Below, piece after piece: positions 8,737 to 16,135 of a DNA stretch of 64,000 nt; within the stretch, counting starts at the first letter, position 1; every line of letters begins with the position of its first letter. The stretch comes from JANQMY01 sp965227095. GTDB lineage: Bacteria; Pseudomonadota; Alphaproteobacteria; JANQMY01. A model generated the notes under the pieces. It searched no databases. It had not been told where the DNA came from and saw nothing but the letters and a program-made list of their open reading frames with translations. The position numbers and the translations under genes are program-made. The stretch lies in NCBI GenBank assembly GCA_965227095.1, contig CBDDFL010000002.1, forward strand, positions 124,001 through 188,000. The letters run 5' to 3'.

Positions 8737-9324
8737 ATGCATATCCAAATTCACGGACATCAAATTGATGTAGGCGACTCTCTGCGCACCTATGTGAGCG
8801 AGAAATTGGCCGAACGTATCGAAAAATATTTTGACCGCGCGGTCAGCGGTCAGGTCACCTTTTCAAGGGACGGGCGTGAGTTTCGGGTGGAATGTGTGGC
8901 GCATCTCAGCAGCGGATTGAAGCTTGCGGCCACCGGTAAGAAGGATGAGATCTACAGCGCGTTCGATCAGGCCGTAGAGCGCATTGAGAAACAGCTTCGC
9001 CGGTATAAGCGCCGCTTGAAAGACCATCACGAACGGGCGCCAAGTGCGGAACCCGGACTATCCGTACCTTCTTTCGTCATCGCCGCGGAACCGGAAGAAC
9101 AGCCGGAGCCCGAAGATTTGTCCCCTGTCATTGTGGCGGAATCAACGGCGGAAATCAGAACCCTGACGGTCGGGGAAGCAGTTATGCAGATGGATCTAGC
9201 AAATGCGCCTGTGCTCATTTTTCGCAATAAGGCGCATACTGGCTTGAATGTGGTTTACCGGCGTGACGACGGAAATATCGGTTGGGTAGACCCGCAAGAA
9301 CCGATCAAAAGCCAGAATCAATAA
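8737..9324 (+). CDS. hpf: Long-form ribosome hibernation promoting factor
   Basis: Binds the 30S decoding region in stationary phase and, as the long form, pairs 70S ribosomes into 100S dimers. The N-terminal domain (about residues 1-100: IQIHGHQIDVGDSLRTYV, then a basic IEKQLRRYKRRLKDHH) is followed by an acidic linker and the C-terminal dimerisation domain (about 140-195: LTVGEAVMQMDL..PVLIFRNKAH..NVVYRRDDGNIG). ATG 8737 was chosen over the in-frame TTG at 8722 because family members begin at this Met. 195 residues. It has its own promoter upstream; ptsN follows after 36 bases. Confidence 0.92.
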   Translation: MHIQIHGHQIDVGDSLRTYVSEKLAERIEKYFDRAVSGQVTFSRDGREFRVECVAHLSSGLKLAATGKKDEIYSAFDQAVERIEKQLRRYKRRLKDHHERAPSAEPGLSVPSFVIAAEPEEQPEPEDLSPVIVAESTAEIRTLTVGEAVMQMDLANAPVLIFRNKAHTGLNVVYRRDDGNIGWVDPQEPIKSQNQ

Positions 9325-9360
9325 CTTTCACCTCCGAACGGTTGCCGCGTTAAAAAGGAC

Positions 9361-9831
9361 ATGCTCATGGAGCTCAATGATCTTCTGGACCCAGGCAGTG
9401 TGGTGCCAAACCTGAAGGTATCGGGCAAAAAACAGGCACTGCAGGAACTGTCGGCGCGCTCGGCGGACATTGTCGGCTTGCCCGAACGGCGGATCTTTGA
9501 GGCCCTGCTGGAACGCGAGCGGCTGGGGACGACGGGTGTTGGCCAAGGGGTCGCCATACCGCACGGCAAGTTTTCAGAGTTAGATCAGATTTACGGCGTG
9601 TTCGCGCGCCTTGAGACGCCGATCGATTTCGACGCGATCGACGATCAGCCGGTTGATTTGATCTTTTTGCTTCTGGCGCCAGAGAGCGCAGGCGCCGACC
9701 ATCTGAAGGCCTTGGCGCGAGTATCCCGCTTGCTGCGCAATCAAGAAATTTGCTCAAAACTGCGTGGGTCCGATGCGGCCGATGCGATCTTTGCGATCAT
9801 CACCGAACCCGCCGAATCCCACGCGGCTTAA
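9361..9831 (+). CDS. ptsN: Nitrogen PTS EIIA component PtsN
   Basis: EIIA-fold regulatory phosphocarrier of the nitrogen phosphotransferase system, which tunes potassium uptake, stress and nitrogen responses rather than sugar import. The phospho-accepting histidine lies in GVAIPHGKF (His69). 156 residues. Start ATG at 9361 with AAAGGA just upstream; a second ATG two codons on is possible. No EIIB or EIIC partner is nearby, as usual for PtsN. It converges on the DUF1150 gene with nine bases between. Confidence 0.94.
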   Translation: MLMELNDLLDPGSVVPNLKVSGKKQALQELSARSADIVGLPERRIFEALLERERLGTTGVGQGVAIPHGKFSELDQIYGVFARLETPIDFDAIDDQPVDLIFLLLAPESAGADHLKALARVSRLLRNQEICSKLRGSDAADAIFAIITEPAESHAA

Positions 9832-9840
9832 TGTCGGAAA

Positions 9841-10104
9841 TTAGTGGACGCTGACAGGCTCCATCTCAAACTGCCGGGCAGCCGCAAACGCGGCCTCACG
9901 ATCATCCAAAATGGCCATTCTGGTGCCGTCATAAGCGTGGACAGCGTAGAGCTTGTTGCCCTCGCGCTTGAAATCGTCCGGCACTTCATCAAGCTGGTCA
10001 AGCTCGTCCGGGGCGACTTCGCGCACATATACCAGACGATTGCCGCCCATTTCGGCCAAATCGTGTTCAAAGGTCGGGTTGCTAGGTTCGTTGCTTGATT
10101 GCAC
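9841..10104 (-). CDS. DUF1150 family protein
   Basis: Small acidic protein of 87 residues with the DUF1150 core GGNRLVYVREV..LY AVHAYDGTRMAILDDREAAF (spaced as seen). DUF1150 genes are found next to small heat-shock genes in alphaproteobacteria, as here (hsp20 is 61 bases upstream on the same strand). Function unknown. It probably shares the heat-inducible hsp20 transcript. Confidence 0.85.
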   Translation of the reverse strand: MQSSNEPSNPTFEHDLAEMGGNRLVYVREVAPDELDQLDEVPDDFKREGNKLYAVHAYDGTRMAILDDREAAFAAARQFEMEPVSVH

Positions 10105-10165
10105 TGCCGTAACTCCTACGTTTTGGCACCGGTTCCAGCGTTAAAGCCGGGAATCGGCCCAGTTT

Positions 10166-10633
10166 TCACCCGTGATCCGCCAACGCGTCTTTGCCTTTGG
10201 CATCTTCTTTCGTTCCGTCGCTCTCGCCATCTTTGATGTCGATGGTTTTGATAACGACTTGGGGCTGAGGCCGTGCGAGCGTGATCCTCAACAGGCCTTG
10301 CGCCATTTCTGCTCCTGCAACCTCCATGCCGTCCGCCAGAACGAAGGCCCGTTGGAACTGGCGCGTCGCGATTCCCCGGTGAAGGTAGACTTTTTCGCGG
10401 TCATCCGTGTTTTTTCCGCGGATGACCAGCTGGTTGTCTTCCAGGGTGATCTGCAAATCGTTGATCGAAAAACCGGCAACTGCCAGTGTAATTTGCAGAT
10501 GTTCCTCGCTCAGCTGTTCAATATTGTAGGGGGGATAGCCATCATTTGCGCTTTTCGCGACGCGATCCACAACCCGCTCAATCTGGTCAAACCCTAATAA
10601 AAAAGGGCTGCTAAAGGTCGGTGGTCGGCTCAT
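10166..10633 (-). CDS. Small heat-shock protein, Hsp20 family
   Basis: ATP-independent chaperone (IbpA-like) that holds unfolding proteins in large oligomers. The alpha-crystallin domain spans about residues 35-130 (YPPYNIEQLSEEHLQITLAV, GIATRQFQRAFVLADGM, LLRITLARP). The terminal lysine- and aspartate-rich tail lacks an obvious I-x-I/V motif, although VVIKTI at about 128-133 may act as one. 155 residues. Control is by a heat-shock promoter and a ROSE-like leader described separately. The Shine-Dalgarno AGGAGGA lies at 10644-10650. Confidence 0.92.
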   Translation of the reverse strand: MSRPPTFSSPFLLGFDQIERVVDRVAKSANDGYPPYNIEQLSEEHLQITLAVAGFSINDLQITLEDNQLVIRGKNTDDREKVYLHRGIATRQFQRAFVLADGMEVAGAEMAQGLLRITLARPQPQVVIKTIDIKDGESDGTKEDAKGKDALADHG

Positions 10634-10735
10634 ATGGGCAAAGTCCTCCTACAAAGCGACTGCCAAAGGCCGTCTTTCCGACAAACGCGAAAACGGCCAC
10701 ATACATGAGGGCGCAGTCCGCTTCGGCCCTGCGCC
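10634..10735 (-). ncRNA. ROSE-like RNA thermometer in the hsp20 leader
   Basis: The approximately 100-base leader between promoter and start folds as three successive hairpins. (1) GGGCGCAG/CTGCGCCC, 8 bp, at 10709-10736. (2) GGCCGTTTT/AAGACGGCC, 9 bp with one G-U, at 10668-10698. (3) The last (10637-10664) pairs AGUCGCU with AGGACU, leaving one G bulged, and so covers the Shine-Dalgarno. UYGCU facing AGGA with an extra G is the hallmark of ROSE elements, the heat-opened leaders of alphaproteobacterial hsp20 genes. Base pairing was done by eye; no folding energy was computed. Confidence 0.7.
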
Positions 10736-10743
10736 CATGAAGA

Positions 10744-10772
10744 AAATGGGCATCAAACTGCCTATTTTCAAG
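10744..10772 (-). promoter_or_regulatory. RpoH (sigma-32) promoter of hsp20
   Basis: On the minus strand CTTGAAA (10766-10772) is followed, 18 bases after CTTG, by CCCATTT (10744-10750). This fits both the E. coli sigma-32 pattern and the alphaproteobacterial CTTG-N17/18-CYTATNT form. The start point would be near 10735, exactly where the first leader hairpin begins. Confidence 0.65.
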
Positions 10773-10803
10773 GCTATGCGCGAAAGCTGTTGAAGCCGTA
10801 AAG

Positions 10804-12678
10804 ATGACGTGGCAAATGGGCCCGGTGGTTAACAATGCCTTAAAAACCGGATTTGACGCGTTTCTGCGGTCGCCGAACCCCGCGGCTACGATTTTATTGG
10901 AAAATCAGGCGCCAGGCGGGCAAATCCGCCATTTTGAGAACGCTGTGGACTGGATTTGGGCCTTGACCCCGGAAGACGTGCCAAACGCCTTCCGCAGGCT
11001 CGAAACGGCCAGAAAAGACGGATTTTGGGCCGCTGGGTTTCTGTCATACGAATTGGGGTATGTGCTAGAGCCTAAGCTTCTGAAATTGCTGCCCGAAAAC
11101 CGGGACACGCCCTTGCTGCTGTTTGGTCTGTTCGAGGCGCCGGCGGGCAGCGCCCCGACCCGCGCGTCTCAAAGGCCTGAATTTGCGAAACCGCGCTGCA
11201 ATCCCTCGGTCGATCCTTCGGGTTTTGGGGCGGATCTGGACAAAATCAAGGATTACATCGCGGCAGGCGATACCTACCAGATCAACCATACCTTTCCGGT
11301 GCTGGTTTCAAGCGATCTGCCGGCGGCGGCGCTCTATGACCGCATCCGATTTGCGAGCCGCGGCGGCTATGGTGCTCATCTGAATTTGGGGGCCATTCAG
11401 ATCTTGTCCGGCTCGCCAGAGCTGTTCTTGCGCAACACGGGCGGAAAGCTCACCTCCCGGCCAATGAAGGGCACGGCGCCGCGCGGGCGCACCAATCAAG
11501 AAGATGAATGGTGGCAGAAATGGCTCGCGAACGATCCGAAGAGTCGTGCCGAGAACCTCATGATCCTCGATCTGATCCGAAATGATATGGGGCGGGTGGC
11601 CGACATCGGATCGGTAGCTGTGTCCGATCAGTTTGCCATCGAGAAATACCCCACCCTGCACCAGATGACATCCACCGTATCCGCGACACTGCGGTCCGAG
11701 GTAACGTTCGACGACATACTCTCCGCTTTGTTCCCCTGCGGATCAATAACGGGGGCGCCGAAAATACGGTCCATGGAAATTATTCGCGAATTGGAACCCA
11801 ACCCTCGGGGGGTTTATACCGGCGCGATCGGCTACATCGCCCCCAACGGGGATTTTGAGTTTAGCGTTGCCATACGCACAGCCGTTATGACCGATCAAGG
11901 CACCGGTACGTTGGGGGTTGGGTGCGGTATCGTTTGGGATTCCGACAGTAAGGCCGAATATCGTGAAGCGCTGCTAAAAGCGTCATTCTTGACCAAAGCA
12001 GACGGGCCGTTCGATCTGTTCGAAACGATCCGCTGGACCGTGGACGGGGGCTTCCATTTGTTGGATTTTCATTTGGACCGCATGGAAGCGTCTGCGAATT
12101 ATTTCCAATTTGTTTTCGACCGGGGAGCGGCCACGTCTCAACTTGAAGCAGCGGCAAAACAATTCGCGGACACAACCTGCCGTGTCAAACTAACGCTTTG
12201 TGTGGATGGCGATATGGCGGTGACCCATGCACCGTTTCAACCTGTGCCCGACAATGCGCGCTATCGCTTGGCCGTTTCGCCCCAATTGGTGGACAGCGGT
12301 AATACCTTCCTGTTTCACAAGACCACCAAGCGGGCCCTTTATGACGCGGAGTTTGAGCGCCTGTCCCGCGAAGAGGGGGTTGATGAAGTGCTGTTTCTCA
12401 ACGAGCGGTATGAGGTGGTGGAAGGCAGCCGCACCAATCTCTTTGTTGAAAAAGAAGGCGTGTTGATCACACCGCCCGTGTCCTGTGGCCTGCTGCCCGG
12501 CTGTCTGCGGCGCGCGCTGTTGGAGGACGGTGCGATGCCCACTCTGGAAGCGCCGCTGACACTTGAAGATCTGCGCGCTGCCGACAAGATTTTTGTGGGC
12601 AATGCGTTGCGCGGGCTCGTCCGTGCGGAACTGGTAGAGACGGAACAGACATCAGACGTTGTGGCCGAAACGGCCTAG
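10804..12678 (+). CDS. pabBC: Fused aminodeoxychorismate synthase component I / aminodeoxychorismate lyase (PabB-PabC)
   Basis: Bifunctional folate-pathway protein making p-aminobenzoate from chorismate. The N-terminal PabB part (to about residue 395) shows SRPMKGTAPRG (Lys222, the position that separates ADC synthase from anthranilate synthase), DLIRNDMGRVADIG and GSITGAPKIRSMEII. The C-terminal part (about 400-615) is a fold-type IV PLP lyase opening DLFETIRW, with probable PLP Lys506 (FHKTTKR), DEVLFLNERYEVVEGSRTN and GLLPGC. The amidotransferase partner PabA is not in the window. The fusion is known in several bacteria. Its 3' end overlaps phoX by four bases (convergent). Confidence 0.92.
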   Translation: MTWQMGPVVNNALKTGFDAFLRSPNPAATILLENQAPGGQIRHFENAVDWIWALTPEDVPNAFRRLETARKDGFWAAGFLSYELGYVLEPKLLKLLPENRDTPLLLFGLFEAPAGSAPTRASQRPEFAKPRCNPSVDPSGFGADLDKIKDYIAAGDTYQINHTFPVLVSSDLPAAALYDRIRFASRGGYGAHLNLGAIQILSGSPELFLRNTGGKLTSRPMKGTAPRGRTNQEDEWWQKWLANDPKSRAENLMILDLIRNDMGRVADIGSVAVSDQFAIEKYPTLHQMTSTVSATLRSEVTFDDILSALFPCGSITGAPKIRSMEIIRELEPNPRGVYTGAIGYIAPNGDFEFSVAIRTAVMTDQGTGTLGVGCGIVWDSDSKAEYREALLKASFLTKADGPFDLFETIRWTVDGGFHLLDFHLDRMEASANYFQFVFDRGAATSQLEAAAKQFADTTCRVKLTLCVDGDMAVTHAPFQPVPDNARYRLAVSPQLVDSGNTFLFHKTTKRALYDAEFERLSREEGVDEVLFLNERYEVVEGSRTNLFVEKEGVLITPPVSCGLLPGCLRRALLEDGAMPTLEAPLTLEDLRAADKIFVGNALRGLVRAELVETEQTSDVVAETA

Positions 12679-14579
12679 CTGCCGATGATGCCGCCCCCTT
12701 TTTTAGTAATGGCAACGACCGCCGACCGGGGCGGCATGTCCTCCTCGAAGTCCGGCCAGCGCGTGACGGGATTATCAAATACGGAGTTTGGTCCCGCCAA
12801 TCCGGGATGTTGAACCGCCACAAACAGCGTCTCACCATCCGGTGTAAATTCCGGCCCGCACAGCTCCGCCCCGTGGGGCACTTGGTAGAAATGCTTGGTC
12901 AACGCCCGTTGAGATCCATCCACTTCGCACGCCCAAACCCCGTCATTGATGCCGTCGGGGGCGCCGTCCGTGGCGATCCACAGACGTCCTTGGGGGTCGA
13001 AGGCGCAATTGTCCGGCGCGCCAAACCATCCGCTGTCGGACAGGTTTTCGTTGTAAAGCGCTTGGTGGGTTTCGTCCTTCGGATCACCGGCTTTGATGAA
13101 AACATCCCATGTGTACTGATCGGCCGTATGGTCGCGTTTTCCGCCTGTGTCCGGTGGAATGAATTCCAGGATATGCCCATAAGGATTAGGGCCCCGCGGA
13201 TTGGCGGCACCGGTTTCATCGGCGGCGCGTTTGGTGTTGTTCGTCAGCATTAGGAACACAGTGCCGGTCACCGGGTTGACGTCGATATCTTCCGGACGGT
13301 CCATGGGCGTGCCGCCCATAAAGCGCGCTGCCCGTCTGGTCTCGATCAGCACGTCAGCTTGAGAGGAAAAACCATTTTCCTTTGTGAGGGGGCCTTCCCC
13401 ATGGCGCAACGGCACCCAGCTAAGCGTGCCATCTTCGCTGAAACGCCCCACCGACAGCGTGCCGTTGTCCAGCAGATCCGCATTGGCTGCCGGGTTGTCA
13501 GGATCGAAGACCCCATCGGACACAAACCGGTAGACGCATTCAAACCGGGCATCGTCGCCCTGATACACAACAACTCGGCCGTCATGGTTCAACACACAGC
13601 CTGCCCCTTCATGACGGAAGCGCCCCAAGGCTGTCCGTTTTTTGGGGACAGAAGTCGGATCATATGGATCATATTCCACAATCCATCCGAATCGGTTGGG
13701 CTCGCGGGGTTCCTGACCCATGTCGAACCGTTTGTCGGCCTTGGCATGCCACGGGCTGCGGGGCGTGCCCAACAGGCCCATGGCGCGGTGATTGAGCATT
13801 TCCGTTTCGTCAGACGGTGTGCCGCTGAAACTGAACTGAATGTTTTCTTCCGCGATCAGCACGGTATGCCAGGGGGTCTTGCCGCCGGCACAGTTAAACA
13901 ACGTGCCCACCACATTCCGGCCGGTGGCATCGGTAGACGTTTTCATGCGTTCATGCCCCGCCGCCGGCCCGGTCAACACCATTTTCGTGTCCAACGCCGA
14001 TATACGTCGATTAAAGGTGCTGTCCGGCACAGGCGACCACGTGCCGTCCACTTTCTTCACCTCGACGACGCTGTGGCCGATGGAGGCCAATTCCGCTCTC
14101 GCGCGATCCGCGGTCATCTTTTCCACGGCATTGCCGAAATTCACATCGGCGAACATTTGTGTCGACACACAGAATTCGTGGTTCACGCAAAGCAGTCCGT
14201 GGTCGGAGGTTTTGGATCCCTTCGGCAAGGGCATGAATGAAATGAAGTCATTGTTTTGGCCGAACTGTTGAAGCTGTGTTTCGGCGGTGACATTGTTGGG
14301 GTCAAAGGCAGGCGCCCCTTTTTCAACCGGGTCGCCCCACCGCATCAACACCTTGGCGTCATACCCATCCGCGACCACATGATCGTCCGTCGCACCATGG
14401 GGCAGCTCCTTGAAACTCAGCCCCTCGGAGGGGCCAAAGCACCCGGCCGTGCCTAAGGACAGAGCGGTGACCGATAAGGCGGCCCCTCCGCGCAAGACGC
14501 TGCGGCGGCTAAGGCGTGTTTCGATCATCCTTGTCAAAGGGGATTGGTCTGCAACAGGGGGTGGTGCCGGATGTTTCAT
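12675..14579 (-). CDS. phoX: PhoX-family alkaline phosphatase-like protein (DUF839), Tat-exported
   Basis: Periplasmic, calcium/iron-dependent phosphomonoesterase family. A twin-arginine signal (SRRSVLRGG at residues 24-32) and hydrophobic stretch end near AGC47. The body carries family landmarks: LLCVNHEF, NCAGGKTPWHTVLIAEEN, PEDIDVNPVTGTVFLMLTNN, APDNCAFDPQGRLWIATDG and GAELCGPEFTPDGETLFVAVQHPG. 634 residues, normal. No clear Pho box (tandem CTGTCAT) was found upstream, so phosphate control is not supported by what I see. It lies downstream of glyA on the same strand, separated by a strong hairpin. Confidence 0.88.
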   Translation of the reverse strand: MKHPAPPPVADQSPLTRMIETRLSRRSVLRGGAALSVTALSLGTAGCFGPSEGLSFKELPHGATDDHVVADGYDAKVLMRWGDPVEKGAPAFDPNNVTAETQLQQFGQNNDFISFMPLPKGSKTSDHGLLCVNHEFCVSTQMFADVNFGNAVEKMTADRARAELASIGHSVVEVKKVDGTWSPVPDSTFNRRISALDTKMVLTGPAAGHERMKTSTDATGRNVVGTLFNCAGGKTPWHTVLIAEENIQFSFSGTPSDETEMLNHRAMGLLGTPRSPWHAKADKRFDMGQEPREPNRFGWIVEYDPYDPTSVPKKRTALGRFRHEGAGCVLNHDGRVVVYQGDDARFECVYRFVSDGVFDPDNPAANADLLDNGTLSVGRFSEDGTLSWVPLRHGEGPLTKENGFSSQADVLIETRRAARFMGGTPMDRPEDIDVNPVTGTVFLMLTNNTKRAADETGAANPRGPNPYGHILEFIPPDTGGKRDHTADQYTWDVFIKAGDPKDETHQALYNENLSDSGWFGAPDNCAFDPQGRLWIATDGAPDGINDGVWACEVDGSQRALTKHFYQVPHGAELCGPEFTPDGETLFVAVQHPGLAGPNSVFDNPVTRWPDFEEDMPPRSAVVAITKKGGGIIGS

Positions 14580-14636
14580 CGGAAACTCATATGATTGGTG
14601 GTCAATTGCTCAATGATGTTACCGCAACCGGGCGGA

Positions 14637-14661
14637 GGCGTCATGGCAATTGCATGACGCC
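14637..14661 (-). terminator. Hairpin between glyA and phoX
   Basis: Perfect 9-bp inverted repeat GGCGTCATG (14637-14645) / CATGACGCC (14653-14661) with a 7-base loop, 22 bases after the glyA stop. No T-run follows on the minus strand, so it is an atypical intrinsic terminator, a transcript-protecting hairpin, or an operator for phoX. Confidence 0.4.
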
Positions 14662-14682
14662 CCAAGCTTTTCCCTCATCGTT

Positions 14683-15942
14683 TTAGCCTAAGCCCGGCAC
14701 GGGATATTTGGCGGTGAGTGCCGTCACGCGCTCTGCAAGTCGGGGCAGCTCCTGGTCACTTACTGTTACATCCAAGGCATCCGCGATGATGGAGCCAATG
14801 ATCTTCATGTCTTCTTCGCCCATGCCGCGGGTGGTGACTGCCGGTGTGCCGATGCGGATGCCGCTGGGCCGTAACGGGGGCAGTGGATCATCCGGAATGA
14901 TCTGCTTGTTGGTGGTGAGGCCCACCCGGTCCAGCACTTTTTCGGCCTTTGCACCGTCTAGGTCGCGCCAGGCTTTCGTGTTCACCACCAGCATGTGATT
15001 GCTGGTGCCGCCGGTTACCAGATCCGCCCCACGGTCGGTTAACGTTTCGGCCAATACGCGCGCATTGGTGAGCACTTGTTTGGCGTATCGTTTGAAGGCG
15101 TCGCTGGCTGCGTGTTTCAGGGTGACTGCGATGGCGGCAACGGCGTTCATATGCGGGCCGCCTTGAAGCCCCGGAAAGACCGATGCATCCAGCTTCTTGG
15201 CGAAGTCTTTCTTGCACAGGATCATCCCGCCGCGCGGACCCCGCAGAGATTTGTGGGTGGTCGTGGTCATCACGTCGAAACCGGCATCCATTGGGTTGTC
15301 CAACGCGCCGCCGGCGATCAAGCCGCCCACATGGCTCACATCGGCCATGGTCAGCGCGCCCACCTCGTCGGCAATTTCCTTGAACGGCGCATAGTCAAAA
15401 TCACGCGGGTATGAGGTGTAGCCGCACAGTACCAGTTTTGGCCGGTGCTCTTTGGCCAAGTCACGCACCTGGCCCATATCGATCGCGCCTTCATTATGGG
15501 TGGTCTTGTAGCGCACGAAGTTGAACAGCTTGCCCATATGGGACACTGGCGCGCCATGGGTCAGGTGCCCCCCATGGGACAGGTCCATGGCCAGTATTGT
15601 GTCGCCCGGCTCCAACAGACCCAAATACACCGCCTGGTTCATGGGGGAGCCCGACAAGGGCTGCACATTGGCGTGTTCCGCCCTGAACAGGCGGCAGGCA
15701 CGCTCCCGTGCCAAGTTTTCAATATCGTCGGTATGCTCGTTCCCGCCGTAATAACGCCGGCCGGGATAGCCTTCCGAGTATTTGTTGGTGAAGACCGATC
15801 CCAGAAGCGCCAGCACCTCCGGATAGGTGTAGTTTTCCGACGGGATCAGTTCCAAACCGGTCCGCTGCCGGTTTTCTTCGGCCAACAGGCTCTGGAACAG
15901 ATCGGGATCGGTGGATTTCAGTTGGTTTCTGTAATTTTCCAT
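14683..15942 (-). CDS. glyA: Serine hydroxymethyltransferase (divergent type)
   Basis: PLP enzyme interconverting serine and glycine while loading tetrahydrofolate with a one-carbon unit, feeding purine and thymidylate synthesis. The PLP-binding lysine is Lys231 in TTTTHKSLRGPRGG; other landmarks are NKYSEGYPGRRYYGG and LSHGGHLTHG. It departs from E. coli GlyA at several conserved spots: LIPSENY instead of LIASENY, and DVSHVGGLIAGG instead of D-(M/I)AHVAGLVA. The start was set at ATG 15942, with AAGGAG upstream; the frame is open further but that stretch is riboswitch leader. 419 residues. It is controlled by a ZTP riboswitch. Confidence 0.92.
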   Translation of the reverse strand: MENYRNQLKSTDPDLFQSLLAEENRQRTGLELIPSENYTYPEVLALLGSVFTNKYSEGYPGRRYYGGNEHTDDIENLARERACRLFRAEHANVQPLSGSPMNQAVYLGLLEPGDTILAMDLSHGGHLTHGAPVSHMGKLFNFVRYKTTHNEGAIDMGQVRDLAKEHRPKLVLCGYTSYPRDFDYAPFKEIADEVGALTMADVSHVGGLIAGGALDNPMDAGFDVMTTTTHKSLRGPRGGMILCKKDFAKKLDASVFPGLQGGPHMNAVAAIAVTLKHAASDAFKRYAKQVLTNARVLAETLTDRGADLVTGGTSNHMLVVNTKAWRDLDGAKAEKVLDRVGLTTNKQIIPDDPLPPLRPSGIRIGTPAVTTRGMGEEDMKIIGSIIADALDVTVSDQELPRLAERVTALTAKYPVPGLG

Positions 15943-15959
15943 GGGGCCACTCCTTTGCC

Positions 15960-16067
15960 AAAACAAACCGCCTGAGCATGTCCTTGAAGGTGCCCAGGCG
16001 AGCGGCAAAAGCGTCTACTGCAAGCTTCCTTGTGGTAGGCCCCACGGTTCTCGCCAGTTGCTTGCAG
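15960..16067 (-). ncRNA. ZTP (pfl) riboswitch with overlapping intrinsic terminator, upstream of glyA
   Basis: On the minus strand the aptamer has P1 CTGCAAGC (16067-16060)/GCTTGCAG (16025-16018), then ACTGGCGAG and a small P2 GTGG/CCAC followed by GGAAGC. A 15-base linker follows, then the 3' conserved strand CTCGCCTGGGCA (16002-15991). GGCGAG and CTCGCC form the family pseudoknot by perfect pairing. The same 3' strand starts a terminator hairpin, CGCCTGGGCA with TGCTCAGGCG (15969-16000), followed by GTTTGTTTT (15960-15968). ZTP/ZMP binding should hold the pseudoknot and block the terminator, turning glyA on when folate one-carbon units are short. Confidence 0.88.
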
Positions 16068-16135
16068 GTATGGTGGATCAGCCAGGCGGCCAATCGATGC
16101 CTGTTTTAGAAGCAGCTTGGTGGAAAATCAATGAC

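Noticed and set aside
13359..14240. 293-residue plus-strand open frame inside phoX
   Set aside because: Antisense to a clearly recognised phosphatase; His/Arg-rich product typical of shadow frames.
14580..14682. Pho box upstream of phoX
   Set aside because: GTCAT-like halves exist only as an inverted repeat, not as the tandem CTGTCAT repeats of a Pho box.
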